NCBI GenBank assembly: GCA_910588965.1
Contig: CAJUSO010000013.1
Coordinates: 5,015 to 69,014, forward strand
Direction of reading: 5' to 3'
Length of the DNA: 64,000 nucleotides
DNA from: an uncultured Lachnospiraceae bacterium
GTDB lineage: Bacteria > Bacillota > Clostridia > Lachnospirales > Lachnospiraceae
Below are positions 8,827-17,244 of the stretch, piece by piece; within the stretch, counting starts at the first letter, position 1, and every line of letters starts with the position of its first letter. Made by a program: the position numbers and the translations under genes. Below the pieces are notes generated by a model. It was not told the origin of the DNA, did not search any database, and saw only the letters and a list, made by a program, of their open reading frames with translations.

Positions 8827-9740
8827 TGGATATCGAACATGGACATCAGTTTTCTGAAGGTATCTTGCCCATCCAGACAGGTGTCTGTCAGATAGCCTTT
8901 CTCCCTTTCCCATTCAGAGAGCCCCCGGTAATAATACATTTTTTTGGCATCCTCAATGATAAAAGGAATCAGGCCAAAACGCAGGCATTCTTTGAATGCT
9001 ATCAATCTGCCGACTCTGCCGTTGCCATCCTGGAATGGATGAATGCATTCAAACGCGTAGTGGAAGCAAATGATGCCGTTAATCGTGACAGCAGTTTGGG
9101 TTTCATATTCGGAAAGCAGGGCCTTCATGCGCGGGGCAACCTCTTTCGGCTTTGAAGTTTCACGGCCGCCGACCATATTAGCTCTTTTCTTGTAATCCCC
9201 AACGGCAAACCATGCAAGTGAGGAATCCTTTGTGCCTTGCTTCAAAATGCGGTGCAATTCTTTGATGATATCCTCGGTAAGCGGTTTTTCCGCCATATCG
9301 ATACAAAAGTCAATAGCCCGAAAATGATTGACAGTTTCGATAATATCATCAACAGGGATACCTTCTCTGGTATCTATTGTGTTTGTTTCAAAAATCATCC
9401 TGGTCTGCTCTTCGCTGAGTTTGCTGCCCTCTATGTGGTTGGAGTTATAGGCCATCCGTACTTGAAGCTCATGGTACAGCCCCCCGGGCATACGGATGTT
9501 TTTCTCATCTCTGAGCGTTTGGAGTAAACGGTTATCCGATATAGCCTGGCAAAGTTCATCTGCGGAACAACCGAAAAAAACAGCGATTTTTTCAAGAACA
9601 TGATTGGCGATTTTCTCTCCCCGTCCAATTTTTGCCATGGTGCGGGAGGAAATACCAAGTTCCTTAGCCAGTGCGGTTTTCGTCAGGCCTTTTTCATTTA
9701 GTTTTTGCAGCAGACCAGAATATGAAATCATCGTGTTCAC
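8820..9740 (-). CDS. Fic family protein with N-terminal HTH domain
   Basis: A 306-aa protein. Residues about 8-60 form an XRE-like helix-turn-helix (KTALAKELGISSRTMAKI). A Fic domain follows with the catalytic motif HPFQDGNGRVGR (His234), so the AMP-transfer site is intact. SNHIEG at about 100-105 fits the inhibitory (S/T)xxxE(G/N) helix of class II Fic proteins. Proteins of this kind modify hydroxyl side chains with nucleotides, and the HTH suggests DNA binding and self-control. It is one of the few intact genes in the decayed island. Its 3' end abuts the repressor/M56 remnants. Confidence 0.9.
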   Translation of the reverse strand: MNTMISYSGLLQKLNEKGLTKTALAKELGISSRTMAKIGRGEKIANHVLEKIAVFFGCSADELCQAISDNRLLQTLRDEKNIRMPGGLYHELQVRMAYNSNHIEGSKLSEEQTRMIFETNTIDTREGIPVDDIIETVNHFRAIDFCIDMAEKPLTEDIIKELHRILKQGTKDSSLAWFAVGDYKKRANMVGGRETSKPKEVAPRMKALLSEYETQTAVTINGIICFHYAFECIHPFQDGNGRVGRLIAFKECLRFGLIPFIIEDAKKMYYYRGLSEWEREKGYLTDTCLDGQDTFRKLMSMFDIQP

Positions 9741-9759
9741 CTTCTTTCTTTACTTATTA

Positions 9760-10181
9760 TAACCGTAAAAGTTAAAAAGTAAAGGTTTTTTGTGAAAAAT
9801 TCAATATTCATGACTTTCCTCCTTATTTCCGTTTCCCCTGTTTTTACAAACTGTCTGGCATTCTTCATACCATTGGCCTCTTTGGATATACGCTCACAAT
9901 TTTTGGCTTCAATCTCCTTGCTGCTCAAGCCGTCATAACTGGTTTCATGCTCCAACTTGTGATAGCTTTCCAAGCCGTTTGTTAATCCGTTTGGATTTTC
10001 CAACACCGAACGGATCAATAAAGGCACAGGCCTGGTTGGTTTGGAAATAAGGCAGAAACATATCACAAATATCCGTATCAAACATGGAAAGGATGATGTC
10101 GGAAAAATAGGAAATTTTCCCAGCCTGTACAACCGTTTGCGGAAGATTACCGCACAAATCTGATTCAGCGTTTAGGTACAC
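9760..10181 (-). pseudogene. unrecognised decayed coding fragments
   Basis: Two overlapping minus-strand frames look partly protein-like. One (9945-10181) ends in a stretch with FIDPFG; the other (about 9770-9990) gives a charged segment with KEIEAKNCERISKEANG. They cannot be joined without frameshifts, and neither has a convincing ribosome site. I do not recognise the family. Confidence 0.35.
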
Positions 10182-10198
10182 CGACTGGAAGCTAATGT

Positions 10199-10631
10199 TT
10201 AGCCATAGTCTGCTTCATCATATACAAAATCTTTGAAGTGGTTTGTTGCATTCTGATTATCCAGCAACAGTTCAAACCACCCCAGAAAGTCTTGTGCTTC
10301 ACAACAAGGCTGGACGCCAACATCTGTAAAATTCCAAATTTCCCCCTGATAATTGCCGGTAACAATCAAGCAGAAAGGGCTTTGATAATTCCTGCTGCGG
10401 ACAGCTTTCCAAATCATTCAGCCGACGGCCATCAAGCATACGTTTACAGCCGTTTCCAACACGCTGCAAAAACACACGGTACGCATGTGGCAGTTTCACG
10501 TTATGACGACTTTCAAAAGACATGATTTCTTCTTCTGTTAGGCATTCGCCCATTTCGATATTGAGTTCAGATATTTTTCTTTGAATTCGCTCTATCACTT
10601 TTTTATAGTCTTTGGGTTCATAAACTGGCAT
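10199..10631 (-). pseudogene. SMI1/KNR4-family protein, frameshifted
   Basis: The start is best placed at the ATG at 10629-10631 (MPVYEPKDYKKVIE). The first frame gives LTEEEIMSFESRHNVKLP and YRVFLQRVGNG, typical of the SMI1/KNR4 (SUKH) fold. Homology then continues in a different frame (from about 10390 down to 10199) with GNYQGEIWNFTDVGVQP and DFLGWFELLLDN, matching the second half of the fold. One frameshift near 10385-10410 explains it. SUKH proteins often act as immunity partners of polymorphic toxins, but no toxin is visible nearby. Confidence 0.65.
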
Positions 10632-10678
10632 ATCAATTTCTCCGATTTTCATTTGTCGATGGCTCCAGTATACCACAA

Positions 10679-10922
10679 TCATTTTCCAGAGGGAATAGAT
10701 TTTACGAAAAACCCGGCCTGTTCCGGTTCGTTAAAAAAACGCTTGCAGGTCTGGTGGCTTAGGGAGAGTATCGCCGCCAATTCCATGATAGAGAAACGGA
10801 TAAATAAAATCCCGTTGCAGTCCGGGGTTCCCCTTGTCCGGCAGAGTCCGTTGTAGCTTCTGCGCCCCGTCATTCAGGAAGAAAGCAAGTTCTTTCTTCA
10901 ACTTTTTTGACATTCTCGGCAT
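10679..10922 (-). pseudogene. mobile-element protein fragments (possible replication-initiator HTH)
   Basis: One frame begins MPRMSKKLKKELAFFLND, resembling short basic proteins found in integrative elements of gut Clostridia. An overlapping frame gives LFIRFSIMELAAILSLSHQT, resembling the helix-turn-helix end of plasmid-type replication initiators. Neither reads through. They look like scraps of a former integrative element; assignment is by general resemblance only. Confidence 0.3.
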
Positions 10923-10960
10923 AGTGCCCCCTTCATAGAAAAACCGCCCGTTTCGGTCCG

Positions 10961-10986
10961 TTCTGAAGCGCCGCTGGCGCTTAGAA
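10961..10986. repeat. GC-rich inverted repeat
   Basis: AAGCGCC and GGCGCTT face each other across a 3-nt loop, extended by TTCT/AGAA with one bulged G. It lies among the element fragments and is followed by another AT-rich stretch. Its role is unknown. Confidence 0.5.
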
Positions 10987-11045
10987 CCTTTGCTGCGCCG
11001 AGTGCTAATGACCGGTGCTTTACAAAATCATTGAAAAAAAGAAAT

Positions 11046-11072
11046 AGAGAGGATACACTTAAGATCCTCTCT
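11046..11072 (-). terminator. Rho-independent terminator after DUF3800 gene
   Basis: Arms 11046-11054 (AGAGAGGAT) and 11064-11072 (ATCCTCTCT) form a 9-bp stem. On the minus strand it is followed by a T-rich run (TTTCTTTTTTT), just past the stop of the DUF3800 reading frame. Confidence 0.75.
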
Positions 11073-11110
11073 AAACGTTCATATTTGATTTCCTCCAAAT
11101 TAAGATGATA

Positions 11111-12150
11111 TCATACCAACGGAAAATTCCATCTACCACATACTGTAAGCAGACACCAAATGGTAAGGTATAAAGTCATCATGTATATAATATCAATTGT
11201 CTTCTTTAATTTGTTTCGTTCCTTCTTAATATTAGCATACGCATTTTTCAATGATTTATTCGATGAAATTAATTCTTCCATCCTCAAATATGATGGAAGT
11301 ACTCTCATCCCCCAAAAGGAACGCTGATCCTTTTCAGAAATAGAATGTCCTCCATTATATGATATTCTATGAATTTGTTTCATGAAATCAGTAATTTGCT
11401 GTTCAACCTTGCAACATTCTAACTTAATTATATTATATGCAACAAAATCAGCAAGTTGCAATCCTGCTATATTTTCATTTTTGGGATAAGCAACAATGGT
11501 TCTGTTTCTATTTTGAATCGCTATGCTATCAGTATAAACAATGCCTTTATTATTGGCCTGTATTTTGTGATAAACATTTATCAATTTAACATCTGGAGAC
11601 TTCGCTGAATTTTCACCAATTGCATTGCGTGCCTCATATACAATATCTCCATATCCATCGTTAACCGACAAATAATGAGTAAAGTTTTCAATAATCTTTT
11701 GCAAAGCGATATGATATTTATCGTCAATCAAGTGGATTCCATCATGATTTTTGTCTAAGAAAAATAAATCATATAACTGTTTTATCTTAATAATACAACT
11801 AAATACAGTCACATCTGCCTTTTTTATAATTTGAGATAATTTACCATAAACCTGATAATATATTTTTTCAATATCCTTTGCAGGAAGTTTTATAAGTTTT
11901 TGATACTCATCTTTAACATCCGTAATATCATCAGACTTTCTATTTGAGAACAATTTCTGCAATTCTGTGCAATGAAGGACTGGATTATTAGAAGTAATGT
12001 ATTCCTCAGTCCGATAAGTTTTTTTACTTCCTCCATTCCCTGCTCAAGCAAACTGATATTTTCCTTTTTCATTGCAATGCCCGCTATTGCAAAAGTCTTT
12101 GTATTTTTAAATTCACTTTCATCCAAATATAAAATGTATTCATCTTTCAT
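11111..12150 (-). pseudogene. DUF3800 protein split by one frameshift
   Basis: The first frame (start 12150) gives YILYLDESEFKNTKTFAIAG, the DUF3800 opening with its LDES acidic motif. Near 11985-12000 the continuation moves to another frame, where SNNPVLHCTELQKLF joins smoothly to the rest. That frame ends with GLQLADFVAYNIIKL, the conserved second acidic motif, and a hydrophobic C-terminal segment. DUF3800 proteins have an RNase H-like fold and are common near mobile and defence genes. A single-base slip would restore about 340 residues, so a recent mutation or assembly error is possible. Confidence 0.75.
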
Positions 12151-12351
12151 TTATGTATTCATCCTATTCCTTTGCAATTTTCATTTTGCATAAATACTTT
12201 TTATAATTATATCTGATAATCCAGTGAATGTCATCTAATATTTTAAAAATTTTATAGCTCTTTCATCGTAAAACCCGTAATCCCAAATTCCTTATATCTT
12301 ATCCTTTTAGAATAATTTTTTGATACCCTAATTGATATAGGCAAATCAAAG

Positions 12352-12388
12352 ACCCCGCTGCAAGCAACGGGGTATCAAACTTGCAGCG
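12352..12388. repeat. two mutually exclusive hairpins
   Basis: ACCCCG (12352-12357) pairs with CGGGGT (12368-12373). CGCTGCAAG (12356-12364) pairs perfectly with CTTGCAGCG (12380-12388). The stems share bases, so only one can form at a time. They sit in the roughly 300-bp gap 12151-12455, which otherwise is AT-rich and holds no gene. Confidence 0.6.
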
Positions 12389-12455
12389 TTGCAGGGCAGC
12401 GGGTTATTTCGTTTTTAATGAGTTGGCAATTTGAAAACTGGAACTTGTAGCTTTA

Positions 12456-12935
12456 CTAAAGCCTGTCTTCACCAAAGGCATATTTCTTAATGAATACCTT
12501 TTCGCAGGGAAGTGTCTGGAATAATTCCTCAATCACTCTGCCACCAAATTCTTGGATCTGATCTTCTTCGGATATCCGGTTTGGATAGTCTGGCAAGATA
12601 TAAAAGTACAAATTCCAGATAATTCCCTCCTCTGAAAATTTTACCCGTCCATTCTTCTCCTGGTTTGGGTACAGCTCTAAATACAAATTACTGGGTCTAT
12701 GGCCATAAAGGTAGATATAATCATATTCTGGCGGTTCTGCATCCGGGGTAGAGCGGCCGAAGGGTCCAGTTCTTTTGCTCAGTTTCCGCTTTTTAGGAAT
12801 ACGGGAATCATTGATTTCCCCAGCAATCTTGCTGAGAGCCCTTTCAAAGATTTTAACCATTTCTTTTTCTGGTAAATCGCCGGTTTTCAGCCCATATTCA
12901 TATGTACCATATTCAAACATATTTCTATCCTCCAT
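12456..12935 (-). CDS. hypothetical protein, 159 aa
   Basis: I do not recognise the family. The protein is acidic overall with a basic patch (KKRKLSKRTG) near residue 50, no signal peptide and no membrane helix. The second half alternates hydrophobic and polar residues (YIYLYGHRPSNLYLELYP), suggesting a beta-rich fold. Start: ATG at 12933-12935, with an in-frame ATG five codons later. It lies in an island with SUKH and Fic genes, so an immunity-type role is conceivable but unsupported. Confidence 0.6.
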   Translation of the reverse strand: MEDRNMFEYGTYEYGLKTGDLPEKEMVKIFERALSKIAGEINDSRIPKKRKLSKRTGPFGRSTPDAEPPEYDYIYLYGHRPSNLYLELYPNQEKNGRVKFSEEGIIWNLYFYILPDYPNRISEEDQIQEFGGRVIEELFQTLPCEKVFIKKYAFGEDRL

Positions 12936-13027
12936 ATTCCGCTTTCAACTGTAATGTATGGCATTTTGCTTCTTCTTCCATGTTTCATTTCTTGTTCTGT
13001 TCAGCTTCCCGGCGAGAAGGAAGTTGT

Positions 13028-13447
13028 TTACTTCTTAGTGATTTTTAAAATATACTGGTATGAAAATGCAATCCCTTTACAAGTCAGGTTTTCACACATA
13101 TGGGGCGGGTCGCTTTGCGAAAACCCTGTAGGGCGTAATTCAAAACATCTTAATGAGCGAAATGTGCTGTCAAAAGCAGACGCAAAACCATTACAGGCAG
13201 ACACAATTTCACTCTCTGTTTTTCCCTGTCCATGAAGGTAAATCCCCATAAACATAAGCGTTCCTTCGACTAAACCACATTGCGCCCTGTACCCGCCTGC
13301 ACCATGCATTCCAACCGCAGACCAAATTACTTGTGGTTCTATCATGGTTTCAAATAATTCACTCAAACAAATGATTGCTGTCCTTGCACAGTTGATATCG
13401 TCATTCCAGTACAATTCATGTACCCTGTTCTTTATATATTCCTGCAT
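13028..13447 (-). CDS. C_GCAxxG_C_C family redox-type protein
   Basis: 139 aa with the layout of this Cys-rich family: NCARTAII near the N-terminus, a Gly-rich HGAGGYRAQCGLVEGTLM centre, then separated cysteines (SACNG, RSLRCFEL, MCENLTCKG). In this family the conserved cysteines are thought to bind metal or work in redox chemistry, and genes are often near transporters or redox enzymes. Here the central GCAxxG-like element reads QCGLVEG. The gene is intact and is flanked on its 5' side by a short orphan open stretch (13489-13590) ending GVGQFVFA, which I could not identify. Confidence 0.75.
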   Translation of the reverse strand: MQEYIKNRVHELYWNDDINCARTAIICLSELFETMIEPQVIWSAVGMHGAGGYRAQCGLVEGTLMFMGIYLHGQGKTESEIVSACNGFASAFDSTFRSLRCFELRPTGFSQSDPPHMCENLTCKGIAFSYQYILKITKK

Positions 13448-13591
13448 ATTATGGCATCTCCTAAATATTTGGTTTTCCAGTCAGGCAAATACGAATTGCC
13501 CTACACCATTTTTTATTTTCACACCATTCTGTATCAATATTTTTACTGCTTCTGTTCCCTGCTCTGCTCTAATCAATGGATCCCCGTCTGC

Positions 13592-13909
13592 TCAATTTTT
13601 ATAACGTATGGATTTGATCCAGGATCTGTTCGGCCCACGCAATGATTGCAATTCATAAAAACTCTCAACAGAAATCATTTCCACCTTCCGTTCTGCCTCC
13701 CTCCGCGCCCAGCCCTTCCAGAGCCGCCGCGCCAGCCTTTTCCATGTCCTCCAGCGCCATGCTGCCCTGAACCAGATGCCGGATGAATTGCGTAAAAAAA
13801 CACGTTTCTTTACCTGTTCTGCTATTTCCGGATCCAGACTGCCATAGAGCGTAATGGTGTTAACCGTACCAAGCGCTGGAAAAATTTTTTGTAATACTTT
13901 ACCTCTCAT
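13592..13909 (-). pseudogene. ApbE-like FAD:protein FMN transferase, 5' remnant
   Basis: From the ATG at 13907-13909 the protein begins MRGKVLQKIFPALGTVNTIT, matching the start of ApbE-family flavin transferases (ALGTVNxxTxY). After about 30 residues the similarity ends and the frame becomes Arg/Trp-rich. A second frame there reads QGSMALEDMEKAGAAALEG, probably from a different gene fused by deletion. ApbE proteins exceed 300 aa, so this is a stub. Confidence 0.5.
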
Positions 13910-14042
13910 ATCTTTTCTTACATATACAAAATACGAAGGAAAATTTATCATAATTTTAGCATTTAGGCAAATACGATGCAACTTTAAAGCAAGTATTTCA
14001 CACAAAATTCATACCCCAAACCTTCAATAACAAAAAAAGTAT

Positions 14043-14306
14043 GTGTTGGGCCAGGAAATGATTTCCAGAGAAGCCCTGTTTTGGTATACCAAAATTAATA
14101 CAGCAAGAATTGGCTCCAGTGCGTTGCTTGCAGATGCATGGCGCCACCGTTCAGATGCATTTTCCTCTGTGGGGGCTTTGGTAGGAATTGCAGGAGCGAG
14201 GCTTGTCTTTCCGGTTATGGATTCCATTGCAAGTCTGGTAATCTTTCTATTTATCATGAAAGCTGCATATGACATTTTTAAGGATGCTGTCAATAAAGGG
14301 GAATGA
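14043..14306 (+). pseudogene. cation diffusion facilitator (CDF) transporter fragment
   Basis: Only about 70 residues of a CDF family metal transporter remain. They include ALLADAWRHRSDAFSSVGAL, where the usual metal motif is HHxSDA, followed by membrane helix FPVMDSIASLVIFLFIMKAA. The N-terminal helices and the cytoplasmic C-terminal domain are absent, so this is a truncated relic. Confidence 0.75.
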
Positions 14307-14315
14307 ACTGTCACA

Positions 14316-14933
14316 ATGAATGCTTTTCTTTTCCTGCCATCAAACATCTTGCCGTCCCATACCCTGTATTCCAACAAACAGAGGCCGTTCGGCATTTCCT
14401 GCGCCGAGGGGCAAGGGCAGTGGGAAGACGTCATCCCTGTGCTGGCTGGTAAGTTCCATGATTTTGCCCTTTTTGTGCCAATCAAAGATACGGAAGTCCC
14501 GATGAAAGGAATTTACATAAAAGGGGAAGCGGAAGCCCCGCCCCTGCTCTGGGGGCGTTTTTTTGATGCCCAGGCTTCATGGGCAGGGCATCCAGTGGCG
14601 GTGTTGGGGAAAAATTACCAGCACGAAGCAGCCTGGCGGGACGGAAAGCGGTATTATACGCACAAAGGGGTGGAGTATGAAGTGATTGGGATTCTGGGCA
14701 CGCAGGAAGAAAGCCGCCTAAACCAGATGGTGCTAGTAGATTTCCGGTCTGCAGTCCGGATAATGGGGATTAATACCAGTTATGTCCTGGATGCAAAAAA
14801 GGAACCGGACATTGCGGCGGTAACAGATATCCTAAAAGCCTCTGGCATGGCAATGGGGTTTGGGGCTGTTATCTTTTTGGTTTGTACCTATTCTGCCCGG
14901 AGGGGGAAGGGCGGCGCCTTGGCACGGCCCTAA
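14316..14933 (+). pseudogene. MacB/FtsX-type permease fragment
   Basis: From about 14400 the frame resembles the extracellular MacB-like domain of ABC permeases (GRFFDAQASWAGHPVAVLG, EVIGILGTQEESRLNQMVLV) and ends as a membrane helix begins (GMAMGFGAVIFLV). The first TM helix and the FtsX core are missing. The ORF start is probably not the true gene start, since residues 1-30 are unlike the family. Confidence 0.6.
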
Positions 14934-15751
14934 AGCATCCCCAGCAGGGATTTCCAGGTTTTTTCCTGTGCTGTAATTTCCCCGTCTGCAACGCATCCAT
15001 GGTCTTTCTGGTATGCCTTTACGGCAGCTGTGAACTTATTCCCTGCAATGCCGTCTGCAGCTCCCACCGAAGGGTAGGACAGCGAAGCCAGGTATTTTTG
15101 GACGGGCTTGACAGCGGCGTGCTTCCTGTTCTTGGAGGCGGATAAAGTTACGGTCTTGCGGAGGGTTTCGCTGCCTGCAATGCCGTCTATATTTGCCCCA
15201 ATGGCAGACTGGATTTCCCGGATAAACTGCTTTTTGGGATAGGAGGCGGAGGGGGTGTCTTCCTCCTTGGACGCCGCCTGGATATTCCCGTCCCATGTTT
15301 TGCGGAAATTCTCAGGGGTCTGGTAAAGCTGTTTTAATTTGGAGGTAGTGCTTCCCCAATCCGGGAGGTATACGTGGGGGCGGTCTTTGATGCTCTGCCA
15401 GTCCCCGCCCCAGCCTAGCCCGATTGCCTTTGCTATGCTTCCTACGCGGTCGAATATCCCGGTGCTGTTGTTGAAAGCATCGTCTGCGGCAGAGCCGTCT
15501 TTGTCAATATCCATATTTAAGTAAAAATCAACTGCAATCCCCCATTGGTGCTGGGAGCTGTAAGTGCTGCCCTTGGCGTTGGTAACGATGCTCCCGGGGG
15601 CGGTGCGCCCTTGTGCATAAAGCGCGTCCTGCTCCTGCTTGGTGCGGAGCCCTTCGCTGAAACGGATGGAAATTCCCTGTTTTTCACATTGTTCTTTTAA
15701 CTGTGCGGCTTTCAGCTGGAGCCTGGGGTGCAGTAATGTAAGATCGTTCAT
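14930..15751 (-). CDS. M15 peptidase with peptidoglycan-binding domain (endolysin-like)
   Basis: The start chosen is the ATG at 15749-15751 (MNDLTLLHP), because AGAGAGG sits at proper spacing; an upstream in-frame start has no such site. Of 273 aa, the first half is an M15 L,D- or D,D-peptidase domain: GLRTKQEQDALYAQGRT, SSQHQWGIAVDFYLNMD (metal-binding His and Asp) and DRPHVYLPDWG. The second half has peptidoglycan-binding-type repeats (QSAIGANIDGIAGSETL and SVGAADGIAGNKFTAAVKAY). No signal peptide is visible, as in phage endolysins released by holins or leakage. It stands alone beside the decayed island and may be a prophage relic. Confidence 0.85.
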   Translation of the reverse strand: MNDLTLLHPRLQLKAAQLKEQCEKQGISIRFSEGLRTKQEQDALYAQGRTAPGSIVTNAKGSTYSSQHQWGIAVDFYLNMDIDKDGSAADDAFNNSTGIFDRVGSIAKAIGLGWGGDWQSIKDRPHVYLPDWGSTTSKLKQLYQTPENFRKTWDGNIQAASKEEDTPSASYPKKQFIREIQSAIGANIDGIAGSETLRKTVTLSASKNRKHAAVKPVQKYLASLSYPSVGAADGIAGNKFTAAVKAYQKDHGCVADGEITAQEKTWKSLLGML

Positions 15752-15864
15752 GTCTGATACCTCTCTTTCTTTCTGGAAAAATAGCTTGTCGGGATAATAG
15801 TATATGAAAGGGGAAGGCAAATGTTGACATAAAATCCTTCCGGATTTTCTGTGCCGTATCTGTC

Positions 15865-15893
15865 TTGACTTAAGCGGTGAAATATTATAAAAT
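15865..15893 (+). promoter_or_regulatory. sigma-A type promoter of the rpiB-pur cluster
   Basis: TTGACT (15865-15870), 17-bp spacer, TAAAAT (15888-15893), about 30 bp before the RpiB-like start, with ribosome site GGGAGGGG between. No purine riboswitch is recognisable in the short leader. Confidence 0.6.
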
Positions 15894-15926
15894 GAAAAAA
15901 ATCCAGGACGGGAGGGGAAATCCCAT

Positions 15927-16571
15927 ATGAAAGCAGCAGTCATCCAGGCAAGTTCCCAGAAAGGCAGGAATGCCCTGCTGTTCCGATGCGTGGAACGGGC
16001 GGTAAGGAAAAAAGGATGGGAAGCCGTGAATTTTGGCGTCTTCCAGGAAGAGGAGGCGTCCTATTCTTATATCCAGGCGGCGGTGAACATCAGCATGCTG
16101 CTGGAAAGCGGCGCTGTGGATTTTGTTGTGACAGGCTGCTCTTCCGGACAGGGCATGATGCTTGCCTGCAACAGCCTTCCCGGGGTATTATGCGGCTATG
16201 TGGAAAACCCCTCGGACGCCTACCTGTTTGGCAGGATTAATGGCGGGAACGCGGTATCCTACCCTTTGGGCTTAAACTTTGGCTGGGCAGGGGAAATCAA
16301 CCTGCAGGCTACCCTGGACAGTTTGTTTGCCGGGCCGTTCGGCACGGGCTATCCCCCGAAGGATGCGGCACGGAAACAGGAGGATACCAAGATGTTAAAG
16401 GATATCTGGCGCAAGTCCAAGAAAAGCCTGGCGCAGGTCCTGCCGGAACTGGACAGGGATTTGGTGCTTGGCGCATTGGGGCGTAGCGCCGTATATGATT
16501 ATGTGATGCAATATGGCAAAGGCCAGGGACTGAAAGACGTGTTGCGGGAGTTATCGGAGGCTTCCCGCTGA
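15927..16571 (+). CDS. RpiB/LacAB-family sugar-phosphate isomerase-like protein
   Basis: 214 aa. The first 145 residues follow the RpiB/LacA/LacB fold: a nucleotide-like strand MKAAVIQAS, VTGCSSGQGMMLACN (active-site Cys region) and RINGGNAVSYPLG. The usual N-terminal DHAG motif of RpiB is missing (QASSQKGR instead), and there is an extra helical C-terminal part of about 65 residues. It precedes purE by 40 bp, so a role in ribose-5-phosphate supply for purine synthesis is attractive. The substrate is uncertain. Confidence 0.75.
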   Translation: MKAAVIQASSQKGRNALLFRCVERAVRKKGWEAVNFGVFQEEEASYSYIQAAVNISMLLESGAVDFVVTGCSSGQGMMLACNSLPGVLCGYVENPSDAYLFGRINGGNAVSYPLGLNFGWAGEINLQATLDSLFAGPFGTGYPPKDAARKQEDTKMLKDIWRKSKKSLAQVLPELDRDLVLGALGRSAVYDYVMQYGKGQGLKDVLRELSEASR

Positions 16572-16610
16572 TATGCCTGGATAAGCTGAGAAGATAAAGG
16601 AGAAGAAATT

Positions 16611-17123
16611 ATGGCAAAAGTAGGAATTGTTATGGGCAGCGATTCAGATATGCCGGTTATGGCAAAGGCTGCAGATATCTTGGAAGAACTGGGCGTGGAA
16701 TATGAGATGGCGATTATCTCTGCCCACCGGGAACCGGATGTATTCTTTGAATACGCGAAGTCTGCGGAGGAAAAGGGCTTTAAGGTGATTATTGCAGGCG
16801 CCGGCATGGCAGCCCACCTGCCAGGCATGTGCGCAGCGATTTTCCCCATGCCGGTGATAGGCATCCCCATGCATACCTCTTCCCTGGGAGGGAGGGATTC
16901 CCTTTATTCTATCGTACAGATGCCTTCCGGCATCCCAGTCGCCACAGTCGCCATTAATGGCGGCGCCAATGCAGGGCTTTTGGCAGCGAAAATCCTGGCA
17001 GTGTCAGACGAAGCGCTGCTGGGCAGGCTGAAGGGATATTCCCAGAAGTTAAAAGAGCAGGTAGAGGCAAAGGACGCCCGCCTGCAGGAAGTAGGGTATC
17101 AGGAGTATTCCCGCGGGCAATGA
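16611..17123 (+). CDS. purE: 5-(carboxyamino)imidazole ribonucleotide mutase PurE
   Basis: 170 aa, class I PurE length. Motifs: GSDSDMPVM near the N-terminus, ISAHREPD, and GAGMAAHLPGM for substrate binding. It converts N5-CAIR to CAIR in purine synthesis. Ribosome site AAGGAGAAG precedes the ATG. It is the first canonical pur gene in a run with purM, purN and purD. The purE-purM gap of 121 bp carries a structured repeat. Confidence 0.95.
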   Translation: MAKVGIVMGSDSDMPVMAKAADILEELGVEYEMAIISAHREPDVFFEYAKSAEEKGFKVIIAGAGMAAHLPGMCAAIFPMPVIGIPMHTSSLGGRDSLYSIVQMPSGIPVATVAINGGANAGLLAAKILAVSDEALLGRLKGYSQKLKEQVEAKDARLQEVGYQEYSRGQ

Positions 17124-17210
17124 GCCAGGCGTCCGCACCCCCGCGGAGATTTGGCGGACGCCGCGAGGGTAAGCGCCCTTTGGGTACAAATACCCCGCCC
17201 CTTGGGGCGG
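17113..17210 (+). repeat. structured dispersed repeat (copy A) plus GC-rich hairpin
   Basis: 17113-17155 aligns without gaps to 33208-33250 (34 of 43 positions identical, first 15 and last 8 exact). Copy A also forms GGCGTCCGC (17128-17136) with GCGGACGCC (17154-17162). A second stem CCGCCCC/GGGGCGG lies at 17195-17210. It starts within the last codons of purE and occupies the gap before purM. Confidence 0.7.
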
Positions 17211-17244
17211 ATAGGACAAGCATCACACAAACAGGAGGAAGACA

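Noticed and set aside
10898..11098. 66-codon minus-strand open frame
   Set aside because: It spans a GC-rich inverted repeat and a terminator, with no similarity to a protein.
14930..15751. VanY-type carboxypeptidase
   Set aside because: The M15 domain with a peptidoglycan-binding tail and no signal peptide fits an endolysin better.
15750..15926. purine riboswitch before the pur cluster
   Set aside because: The distance from promoter to start is about 30 bp, too short for an aptamer, and no purine aptamer core was seen.
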